A DNA stretch of 64,000 bases from assembly GCA_009760885.1 (NCBI GenBank), contig CM019696.1:44663358-44727357 (forward strand). The letters run 5' to 3'. Source of the DNA: Achatina immaculata (Eukaryota; Mollusca; Gastropoda; Stylommatophora; Achatinidae). How positions within the stretch are numbered: the stretch's first letter is position 1; every line of letters begins with the position of its first letter. Made by a program: the position numbers and the translations under genes. The notes under the pieces were generated by a model, which worked only from the letters and a program-made list of their open reading frames with translations, was not told where the DNA came from and made no database searches. This document shows, one piece after another, positions 34,098 through 46,000 of this stretch.

Positions 34098-37000
34098 GTG
34101 AGCAAAGATCAACCTTAGATCCGGGTATCTGTTGTAGGGACTTTTTATGTTCTGATGACCTGTCTCAGGAGTTCTCAAGCTATGGCTAGAGGTGGCCCTG
34201 CCAACAACAAGGTAACTGTATGCGAAGTGTGTAGAAAACTTTACATTTGAAATTATTATATTCCAAAAACCATCGCCTTGTCTCCTATCTTTCTCAAAAC
34301 ATTTTTTAATAAAATGCGAAAACTAAATTAAACTAAACGCTTTTTTATCAACGCTATAAATGTCAAACGATTTAGCTTCTAAAGTGACTTCTGGTCGAAG
34401 ATACACGTGCGTGAACAACTGTGTCTATTTTCATCTCGGACCGGAGGTCCCTCCCCTGTGAAACTGTTGTGGGTTACACCAAATTCAACGATTCTGTGTG
34501 TGGTTCATGTGATTCTCGTGCAAGCGGAGGGATCTTTTCTCCGGTAAGCGCTCGGACAGGGGCAGCCCAGGTAAGTGCCCACATTATCGATAACACGAGG
34601 TCACCCAGGCTGCCGAAGATGGAATATATTAGCCTGCGAACGGCACAGTCTGGGAAAATCAGGACACACTCGCAACCATGAGAAATAGTCAGCTAAGTAA
34701 TGAGTTCCGTCCCTCACAGAAAAAAAAGCTGGTGGATCAGGTTAACCCCAAGCGTCCCAGTCAACCCAACTGTAAAAGTGGGTGCCTGGCTTTTCCTGCA
34801 GCTGGAGAAAGAAAGGCGGCCAAGCGTGACTACAGCAGCATTTGATGTGCCGACAAGTTGGTACAAGTATAGGCACAATGTCCCTTGCTCGGGGATCAGC
34901 GTGAAAGGAAAGATAAGGCGGACGAACGCCATGTGTCTGTATTCTCCACTAGCATGGCGTAGTTCTGCCTTTTATTTTTACCTGGACTTTTCTCGAATAT
35001 TTTGGATCTCGTAATTTCTGATTTGATGACAGAAGTTTGCAACATATAAAACATTCTGTAAAACAGGACTTTCCATGATTGCCTAATACTAATCACATGT
35101 TTATTGTACTGTTTTACTATTCCTTCAAGATGTTTTGTAAGTCTTCTTTCAAGATGTTTTGTATGTCTTCCTTTGAGATGATTTGCATGTCTTCCTTCAA
35201 GATGTTTTGTATGTCTTCCTTTAAGATGTTTTGTAGGTTTTCCTTCAAGATGTTTTGTATGTCTTCCTTCAAGATGTTTTGTATAATCTTCCTTTAAGAT
35301 GTTTTATATGTCTTCCTTCAAGATATTTTCTGTCTTCCTTCAAGATGTTTTGTATCAAGATGTTTTCTGTCTTCCTTCAAGATGTTTTGTATGTCTTCCT
35401 TCAAGATGTTTTGTATGTCTTCCTTCAAAATGTTTTGTATGTCTTCTTTCAAGATGTTTTGTATGTCTTCCTTCAAGATATTTTGTATGTCTTCCTGCAA
35501 GATGTTTTGTAGGTCTTCTTTCAAGATGTTTTGTATGTCTTCCTTCAGGATGTTTTGTTTGTCTTCCTTCAGGATGTTTTGTATGCCTTCCTTTAAGTTG
35601 TTTTGTATGCCTTCCTTTAAGATGTTTTGTATGCCTTCCTTTAAGTTATTTTGTATGCCTTCCTTTAAGTTGTTTTGTATGCCTTCCTTTAAGTTGTTTG
35701 GTATGCCTTCCTTTAAGTTGTTTTGTATGCTTTTCTTTAAGTTGTTTTGTATGCCTTCCTTTAAGTTGTTTTGTATGCTTTTCTTTAAGTTGTTTTGTAT
35801 GCCTTCCTTTAAGTTGTTTTGTATGCCTTCCTTTAAGTTGTTTTGTATGCTTTTCTTTAAGTTGTTTTGTATGCCTTCCTTTAAGTTGTTTTGTATGCCT
35901 TCTTTTAAGATGTTTTGTATGCCTTCCTTTAAGAGTTTTTGTATGGTTTCCTTTAAGTTGTTTTGTATGCCTTCTTTTAATTTGTTTTGTATACCTTCCT
36001 TTAAGTTGTTTTTTATGCCTTCCTTTAAGATGTTTTGTATGTCCCTTTTGTCTTCCTTCAACTTTTTTATGTCCCTGCCTATTCATGCCATTTACAACAG
36101 TGGTTATGTGCCCAGTGACCTGCTTAAACCCACGTTTATAGCACTACCAAAGAAACCAGGTGCAAAGGAATGTGATGACTACCGGACTATCAGTCTCTCA
36201 TGTCACATAACAGAATTCTGAGAATAATTAAGAACAAGAAAAAAGAGAAAAATGGAAATAGCAGATGAACAATTTGGATTTGTTGAAGGAAAGGGAACAC
36301 AACAGTGCCATTTATGCTTTACGAACAATAACAGAAAGAACTTTATAAGTACAGAAAATCTCTATTTGTGCTTCATTGATTACACCAAGGCCTTCGACAA
36401 GGTGAAACATGATGAGATTATTAAAATGCTTGAAGACTTAAACATAGACGGAAAAGACCTGAGAACTGTAAAACATCTATACTGGCAGCGGGACGTGGTG
36501 ATTCGAGTTGAAAATAGAACTGGAAAATATCAACCTATAAAACAAGGGGTGCGATAAGGATGTGTACTATCTCCAGACATTATTTTTTCTCTGTACAGCC
36601 AGAATATTCTAAGAACGATCATTGGAGAAACATGTATAAAAGTAGGAGGATACAATATTAACAACCTTCGGTATGCTGACGACACAGTACTGATAGCTGA
36701 GAACCAACAAGACCTGCATAATCTCTTGAATAAAGTCGTCAAAGAAAGTGAACAGAAAGGCCTTACTTTGAGCATCAAAAAGACAGAGACTATGGTTATA
36801 TCTAAGAAACAGAATCCATCAACATGCAGTATAAAATTAAACGGAACTATTCTAAAGCAGGTGCAGAAATTCAAATACCTTGGAGCAGTAATAACTTCAG
36901 ATGGGAAATGCAAAATAGAAATTAAGAACAGAATAGACCAAGCAAAGACTGCATTTCAGAGAATGAGAAACATATTAGCTAACACATCCTTATCAATGAA

Positions 37001-40000
37001 TGTTAGAAAACGAGTCCTATAATGATATATTGAACCTGTCTTGTTATCTTATTATTTTATTATATAGGACTTAATCATGGACAATAGTCAGGTCTGTATA
37101 AAAGTCATTGGAAGCAGCAGAAATGTGGTTTATTAGAAGAATGTTGTGAATTCCCTGGACAGCAAAAATAACTAAAGAAGAATGTATGAGAAGAGCTGGA
37201 GAGACATACAAATCTTGTAAAAAAAAATAAGAGAGAGACAATGTACTTTCAAAGGACATGCAACGAGAAGAGGGGGCATTGAAAATATTACAACAACAGG
37301 AAAAATAGAGGGAAGAAGAGCCAGGGGAAGACCAAGAGAAATAATACTGGACAGTCTGAATAATAGCCTACGGCAGTCGGCACGGCACCTGATGATGATG
37401 ATTGATGATGATGATGATGATGATGATGATGTTCTTCTTTCCACTTTCTGATGTTTTGTATGTCATTGACGGTCTTTATTTCACTTTTGATGTTTTGTAA
37501 GTTTCTGACTGTCTTTATTTCACTTTTTATGTTTTCTATGTCTGAGAGTGTCTTTATTTCACTTTTGATCTTTTTGTATGTCTCTGACTGTCTTTATTCC
37601 ACTTTTGATGTTTTGTAAGTTTCTGACTATCTTTATTTCACTTTTGATGTTTTGTATGTCTCTGAGTGTCTTTATTTCACTTTTGATGTTTTGTATGTCT
37701 CTTATCTTATCTTATATCTTATATCCTTCCCGTGCCGTTAAACGTCACATAGGGCTCGCAAAGTAGTTCGCCAATTTTTCCTGTCTTCGGCGAGTCTTTC
37801 AACCTCATCAAAGGATTTTATGCCTGTTAACTTCGCCTCTCTTAATAATGTCCTCTTCAGAGTTTCACGCGGTCTGCCCCTTTTTATGTATGTCTCTGAC
37901 TGTCTTTATTTCACTTTATGTTGCTTAGACGAGATCTTTCGTTGGTATCTTTACTATTTTCATCTTGTTTCATTTCATTCTTTTTATCTATAGGAGAAAA
38001 TTGCTTTTTTCTGTAAAACGAAAAGAAAACAAATAAAGAAATGTGTTGTAATTTTAGGGGAAAAATGACAAATAACAATAACAGAGGAAGAAAAGAGAAA
38101 AAAAATTACATGGAAAATCAACAATGAAACAAATCCCCCCCCCCTTTCCCAAGAAGCTTCCTGTGCTACATTGCCGGACTACAGAACCTAGCTGATGTTA
38201 CGTCTGTTACATTGCTGGACTACAGAACCCAGCTGATGTTACGTCTGCTACATTGCTGGACTACAGAACCTAGCTGATGTTACGTCTGTTACATTGATGG
38301 ACTACAGAACCTAGCTGATGTTACGTCTGTTACATTGATGGACTACAGAACCTAGATGATGTTACGTCTGTTACATTGCCGGACTACAGAACCTAGCTGA
38401 TGTTACGTCTGTTACATTGATGGACTACAGAACCTAGATGATGTTACGTCTGTTACATTGCTGGACTACAGAACCCAGCTGATGTTACGTCTGTTACATT
38501 GCTGGACTACAGAACCTAGCTGATGTTACGTCTGCTACATTGCTGGACTACAGAACCTAGCTGATGTTACGTCTGCTACATTGCTGGACTACAGAACCTA
38601 GCTGATGTTACGTCTGTTACATTGATGGACTACAGAACCTAGCTGATGTTACGTCTGTTACATTGACGGACTACAGAACCTAGCTGATGTTACGTCTATG
38701 TTACATTGCCGGACTACAGAACCTAGCTGATGTTATGTCTGTTACATTGACGGACTACAGAACCTAGCTGATGTTACGTCTGTTACATCGCCGGACTACA
38801 GAACCTGTTACGTCTGTTACATCGCCGGACTACAGAGACCAGCTGATGTTACGTCTGTTACATCGCCGGACTACAGAACCCAGCTGATGTTACGTCTGTT
38901 ACATCGGCGGACTACAGAACCCAGCTGATGTTACGTCTGTTACATCGGCGGACTACAGAACCCAGCTGATGTTACGTCTGTTACATCGGCGGACTACAGA
39001 ACCCAGCTGATGTTACGTCTGTTACATCGGCGGACTTCAGAACCCAGCTGATGTTACGTCTGTTACATCGGCGGACTTCAGAACCCAGCTGATGTTACGT
39101 CTGTTACATCGGCGGACTACAGAACCCAGCTGATGTTACGTCTGTTACATCGGCGGACTACAGAACCCAGCTGATGTTACGTCTGTTACATCGCCGGACT
39201 ACAGAACCCAGCTGATGTTACGTCTGTTACATCGGCGGACTTCAGAACCCAGCTGATGTTACGTCTGTTACATCGGCGGACTTCAGAACCCAGCTGATGT
39301 TACGTCTGTTACATCGGCGGACTGCAGAACCCAGGTGATGTTACGTCTGTTACATCGCCGGACTACAGAACCCAGGTGATGTTACGTCTGTTACATCGGC
39401 GGACTACAGAACCTAGCTGATGTTACTTCTCTAAATAAAATGATCAAAGTTGTTGGAGAACGAGAAGTTCTGTTGCGTTTCGTGTACAATCTGGATATGA
39501 CTATACAGATATAGTCTGAAACTATTACTGGATTTAGTAAAGTTTTTTTAATTGAAAGCGACACTGGAAGATGCGAGTGTGAGTTTGAAATAATTTTAAA
39601 CATATCCGAACATGGAAACAATTTTGAACAGGTAATTTAACCTTTTTAGCGTCTTTGTGCTACCGGAACCAAATCCGCTTTTCAACGAATGCACTGTGTT
39701 GTTGAGGGGCATACAAAACTCCTCCCAGACCTTGATAGTCAGATCGCTCAACTCTCTGTCCGTCTCCACCAAGTTACACATGATAATTATCTCCGATATA
39801 ATTATCTCAGTTATCGCCTGATCCGTGAGATTATTCACTCCACCAACAGACATTTCTACCTGCAACTTTCTTCTCTCAGAAATCAGAAACTTTCTGCTAT
39901 CCGTCCCTCTATAGCTTCTCCCCGATCCACAACTGCTTCTGTTGCCACTAAAGTGGTTTTTATCCCTCCTAACATTCCTCTTTCGGCTGATGAATTGTCT

Positions 40001-43000
40001 GCCCTGGGGAAAGGTTTACAGTTTGTTCCCCTCTGTCCTTCTGCTAACCAGTTCTCACTCCTTCAAGATGTCCACCGTTTCCATTGCAGAGTGCGTTTGA
40101 AGTTCCATTTTCAAGACACGACCCAACCTTCATCATCCCTATCTGCTTCTGATGATGACCCTTTCTTTCGCTTCTCTAAACAACCATTCACCTGGACACC
40201 TTCAGCAGGAGCGTCTCGTCCCTTGGACCTCTACATTGATCACATTCTCCATGAAACCCACAAGCTTCGCCTTCCCCGTGTACGACACTCTAACCTGACC
40301 CCCGGGGAGCAGCGCGCACTTTCACAACTCCAGCGCAGGCGTGATATCGTGATCAAGAGCGCAGAAAAGGGCGGGGCCATTGTTTGTTGGAAGAAAGAAT
40401 TGTACATCCAGGAGGCCATGGGCCAGCTGAGCAACACTAAATTTTATACCTCTCGTCCTCAAGATCCGACTCTGGCCAACAACCACCATGTTCGTGACAC
40501 GATCAACGAACTCATCCACAAGTCTGGTCTTTCTCCCTCGGCTACTCATCTTCACATCCGCGACAGCTGCTTAGGGAAGCCATCCTTTTATCTACTCCCT
40601 AAGATTCACAAACCAGGCAACCCAGGAAGGCCCATGGTGTCCGTTTGTTCCTGCCCTACAGAACAAATCTCTGACTTTCTTGACAGCATCTTTCAACCTC
40701 TGGTCACTAGTCTGCCCACTTATCTTAAGGACACCAATCATGCTCTCACTGCTTTTGAGACCCTTACACTCCTGCCTGGTCACACCTACCGTATCTTCAC
40801 CCTTGATGTAGTATCCTTATACACATCCATCCCACATGACCAGGGACTTCAGGCCGTCAAGTTCTTTCTGAATAAAAGATGCAATCCCTCTATTCCTACG
40901 TCTACTATTCTGCGCCTTACACGACTTGTCCTCCAACTCAATCCTTTTGCATTCAATGGCCTTTACTTCGACCAGATTAGTGGTGTGGCCATGGGTACCA
41001 AAATGGGTCCCAGCTACGCATGTCTGTTCATGGGCCACTTCGAACACAAGGTTCTGGGAGCCTATAGAGGCCCCTTTCCAGCCTTCTATAGACGCTACAT
41101 AGATGACGGCATTGGGGTCTCATCAATGCCAGAGGAAGATCTTGACAACTTTATCAGTTTTATTAAGGAGTACAATCTTGTCATTTCTTTCACCTCCCAC
41201 ATTCTCTACTACTTCCGCTAACTTTCTTGACATTTTGTCGGCCCTTCCGGGCTTACTACTTCTATCCACTATAAACCTACAGACTCTCACAGCTATCTCT
41301 TGTACTCTTCCTCCCATCCCAGATCGTGTAAGGACTCTATTCCTTTTTCCCAGCTTCTTAGGTTGCAACGTTTGTGTACTGAGGATTTGGATTTCCAGGA
41401 TCAAGGCCATAAAATGCTAGATTTCTTCCGTCAACGCGGCTGACCAGAACATGTCTCTCGTCATCTTGGAACCGCATCAGCATATATCTCAGCAACAAAC
41501 CTTCACTCCTAAACCGCACTGTAGCTCGGACAGAGTTAAACTGGTATTCACGCACCACCCTCATAGCTTGGCAGTTAAAAACATACTGTTTCACCATCTC
41601 CACCTCCTCCAGACCGAGCCTGAGACACGTGAACTTTTTGGGAAACCATCCTTTTATCTACTCCCTAAGATTCACAAACCAGGCAACCCAGGAAGGCCCA
41701 TGGTGTCCGTTTGTTCCTGCCCTACAGAACAAATCTCTGACTTTCTTGACAGCATCTTTCAACCTCTGGTCACTAGTCTGCCCACTTATCTTAAGGACAC
41801 CAATCATGCTCTCACTGCTTTTGAGACCCTTACACTCCTGCCTGGTCACACCTACCGTATCTTCACCCTTGATGTAGTATCCTTATACACATCCATCCCA
41901 CATGACCAGGGACTTCAGGCCGTCAAGTTCTTTCTGAATAAAAGATGCAATCCCTCTATTCCTACGTCTACTATTCTGCGCCTTACACGACTTGTCCTCC
42001 AACTCAATCCTTTTGCATTCAATGGCCTTTACTTCGACCAGATTAGTGGTGTGGCCATGGGTACCAAAATGGGTCCCAGCTACGCATGTCTGTTCATGGG
42101 CCACTTCGAACACAAGGTTCTGGGAGCCTATAGAGGCCCCTTTCCAGCCTTCTATAGACGCTACATAGATGACGGCATTGGGGTCTCATCAATGCCAGAG
42201 GAAGATCTTGACAACTTTATCAGTTTTATTAAGGAGTACAATCTTGTCATTTCTTTCACCTCCCACATTCTCTACTACTTCCGCTAACTTTCTTGACATT
42301 TTGTCGGCCCTTCCGGGCTTACTACTTCTATCCACTATAAACCTACAGACTCTCACAGCTATCTCTTGTACTCTTCCTCCCATCCCAGATCGTGTAAGGA
42401 CTCTATTCCTTTTTCCCAGCTTCTTAGGTTGCAACGTTTGTGTACTGAGGATTTGGATTTCCAGGATCAAGGCCATAAAATGCTAGATTTCTTCCGTCAA
42501 CGCGGCTGACCAGAACATGTCTCTCGTCATCTTGGAACCGCATCAGCATATATCTCAGCAACAAACCTTCACTCCTAAACCGCACTGTAGCTCGGACAGA
42601 GTTAAACTGGTATTCACGCACCACCCTCATAGCTTGGCAGTTAAAAACATACTGTTTCACCATCTCCACCTCCTCCAGACCGAGCCTGAGACACGTGAAC
42701 TTTTTGGGAAACCCCCATTAGTGGCCTACCGAAGGGACAAGAACCTTAAGGACCTTTTACTTCAAAGTTGCCTTAAGACAGATGACACTTTTTATAGTAC
42801 CAGACGTTGCGGACGCCGTAGATGCAACACTTGTCCGTTTGTTGTCGAGGCTAGCCAGATCTCCTTCCCTAAGTCCACGTTATCAGTTCAGAAGGGTACT
42901 TCACGCAATGTTATGTATGCTATTATGTGCAAACGTGTTGATATGAAGTATATAACGATATTTCTACGAGGGCCTGGACATCTGTGGCTAAACATTTTTG

Positions 43001-46000
43001 CCTTAGCAACCACATGGGAAAATAGGACATTTCTGTTAGTGCGATCCGCTCTTGTTCTGCTGATGTACATCTCAGAGGGTCCTAGAACAGCGCCTTATTT
43101 TGCAGGCTGGCTATCTCCACCCAGCTTCAATTAACAATGTCTTCAGCTTTCTGTAACTTCTTTAGTTTTCCAACCCCCCCCCCCCTCCTTTTGTTTCTTT
43201 CTCTTAGTTCCCACTTCCCTGTAGCCACCTTCTTTTCTTCTCTGATGACATATTGGTGTTTATAGGGTCTTGTTCTATTCGCCAGTTTCACATTTTCTCC
43301 CTGCAGGTGTTTATGTTCTTCATTCATTATCTCTCCGCTTCCGCCTCTTCTCCCCCCCCCCCGACACCTCTAGCGGCTATTATGTTTCTGTTGCCCTTCC
43401 CCCTTTCCTCGTCTGTTTTCCTCCCTCTCTCCACCTCTTCTTTACGATTGGCTCTACCGGCTTATCCTTTGTGTGGCCCCGCGTGATCTCTGTGCCTCGT
43501 CTAGCAGACACGCATTTCTCTGTGTTTCCTACTTCTGGAGGATGCCACATTAAGATAATTTTTTTCGTTTAGTTATATGTGGTTTTTTCTGTCTCGTTTG
43601 TTTATGTAATCCTCGAAAAAGGCTCACGCCGAAATATCGAATGTTGTATGTTTTTCATTTATACATTCTCATCTTGCTCTCATACTTTCTATTCATTTTT
43701 TTCTCACTATTCTCACTCCCTCTGCCACCTTGTAAACCTGCAGCATACACTTCTATCTTTTTTATTTTACTGCAGTCGCAATCCCTTTTAACTAAACCCC
43801 AGAAATGCTTGGAGAAAAGTAGTTTTAAAGTTGAGAGAAAATTATTAGAAATATTACAGTTATAAAACGCTGGTAAGGAAAAAAAAAAGTACAGTTCCGA
43901 AACTGATATGTTAGAAAGGAATATATTTTAGGCAGACATCAGACATTCTAAATATCAAGAACGAAAGGGGAAATTCTTCAGTCATGTAACGCTTTTCATA
44001 TGATGATGATGATGATGATGATGATGATGCTTGTATTATCACTAAATATTTTGACATACTTTCAGGAAGGGCAAGTTGAGTGCGAGACCAAAAAGTGTCA
44101 AACTTTGGAAGGCTGTCACGCCATTTTGTTTAACAGACCAAGGAAGCATTGCTGTGATGTCTGTAAGGGTAGGTAACTCTCAGATCTCCCAGCCATGCAG
44201 GACAACATACAGCAGGTCGGCTGACATACATATGTGTCACACACATACACACACACGCGCAGAGGCTTGTAGTTGAATGTAAGATTTTGGGGGTGGAGTG
44301 GGGGAAAGAGAAGGAATTAGTGCCCCGAAAATCTAACCACCCCCTGTGTCATCAAACGACGGTAGAGTAGCGGCGATAACCCTTCCGTATTCACTATCAA
44401 ACATTTAGTAAACAAGCTGATCTCCTTATTCTAATCCTGTGTCAGACATTTTAGGCAGTTTCTCGTTCTAACCCTGTGTCAGACATTTTAGACAGTTTCT
44501 CGTTCTAACCCTGTGTCAGACATTTTAGACAGTTTCTCGTTCTAACCCTGTGTCAGACATTTTAGACAGTTTCTCGTTCTAACCCTGTGTCAGACATTTT
44601 AGACAGTTTCTCGTTCTAACCCTGTGTCAGACATTTTAGACAGTTTCTCGTTCTAACCCTGTGTCAGACATTTTAGACAGTTTCTCGTTCTAACCCTGTG
44701 TCAGACATTTTAGACAGTTTCTCGTTCTAACCCTGTGTCAGACATTTTAGACAGTTTCTCGTTCTAACCCTGTGTCAGACATTTAGTAGACAGTTTGTTG
44801 TTCTAATCCTGTGTCAGACGTTTAGTAGACAGTTTCTCGTTCTAATCCTGTGTCAGACATTTAGTAGACAGTTTCAGACATCTAATCCTGTGTCAGACAT
44901 CTAATCCTGTGTCAGACATCTAATCCTGTGTCAAACATCTAATCCTGTGTCAGACATTCAGTAGAGAGTTTCTCGTTCTAACCCTGTGTCAGACATTTAG
45001 TAGACAGTTTCTCGTTCTAACCCTGTGTCAGACATTTAGTAGACAGTTTCTCGTTCTAATCCTGTATCAGACATTTAGTAGACAGTTTGTCGTTCTAATC
45101 CTGTGTCAGACATTTAGTAGACAGTTTCAGACATCTAATCCTGTGTCAGACATCTAATCCTGTGTCAGACATCTAATCCTGTGTCAAACATCTAATCCTG
45201 TGTCAGACATTCAGTAGAGAGTTTCTCGTTCTAACCCTGTGTCAGACATTTAGTAGACAGTTTCTCGTTCTAACCCTGTGTCAGACATTTAGTAGACAGT
45301 TTCTCGTTCTAATCCTGTATCAGACATTTAGTAGACAGTTTGTCGTTCTAACCCTGTGTCAGACATTTAGTAGACAGTTTGTCGTTCTAATCCTGTATCA
45401 GACATTTAGTAGACAGTTTGTCGTTCTAACCCTGTGTCAGACATTTAGTAGACAGTTTCTCGTTCTAACCCTGTGTCAGACATTTAGTAGACAGTTTCTC
45501 GTTCTAACCCTGTGTCAGACATTTTAGACAGTTTCTCGTTCTAACCCTGTGTCAGACATTCAGTAGACAGTTTGTCGTTCTAATCCTGTATCAGACATTT
45601 AGTAGACAGTTTCTCGTTCTAACCCTGTGTCAGACATTTAGTAGACAGTTTCTCGTTCTAACCCTGTGTCAGACATTTAGTAGACAGTTTCTCGTTCTAA
45701 TCCTGTATCAGACATTTAGTAGACAGTTTGTCGTTCTAACCCTGTGTCAGACATTTAGTAGACAGTTTGTCGTTCTAATCCTGTGTCAGACATTTAGTAG
45801 ACAGTTTCTCGTTCTAACCCTGTGTCAGACATTTAGTAGACAGTTTCTCGTTCTAACCCTGTGTCAGACATTTAGTAGACAGTTTGTCGTTCTAACCCTG
45901 TGTCAGACATTTAGTAGACAGTTTCTCGTTCTAACCCTGTGTCAGACATTTAGTAGACAGTTTCTCGTTCTAACCCTGTGTCAGACATTCAGTAGACAGT

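Larger units (their letters stand above)
39640..43800 (+). mobile_element. Penelope-like element with internal tandem duplication
   Basis: A reverse transcriptase frame (39689-41221, about 510 codons) has N-terminal LSALGKGLQFVPLC, then KGGAIV, YLLPKIHKPGNPGRPMVS, LDVVSLYTSIPHD (catalytic D), GVAMGTKMGPSYACLFMG and FYRRYIDDGIG (catalytic YIDD), the Penelope-type set. Downstream frames carry the connector (LVFTHHPHSLAVKNILF, PPLVAYRRDKNLKDLL) and a decayed GIY-YIG endonuclease (VMYAIMCKRVDMKYI). A 1066-bp segment is duplicated. Frameshifts after YIDD and in the GIY-YIG show it is inactive. It lies on the same strand as BMPER in the intron before 44066. Confidence 0.9.

Noticed and set aside
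34190..34211. Mini-exon before donor AACAAG|GTAACT
   Set aside because: Translation in phase has no cysteines and no family resemblance; no support for splicing.
34421..34569. Possible VWC1 first-half exon (CETVVGYTKFNDSVCGSC, ending at donor CAG|GTAAGT)
   Set aside because: It ends in the right phase, but it lacks the CxxCxC, has too long a tail, and no acceptor gives the phase 1 needed after the signal exon. Kept only as a weak possibility.
35299..36141. Cys-rich repeat protein (CFVCLPLS repeats) of 280 codons
   Set aside because: 24-bp intronic minisatellite open on both strands. The cysteines come from the repeat TTTTGTATGCC, not from a domain.
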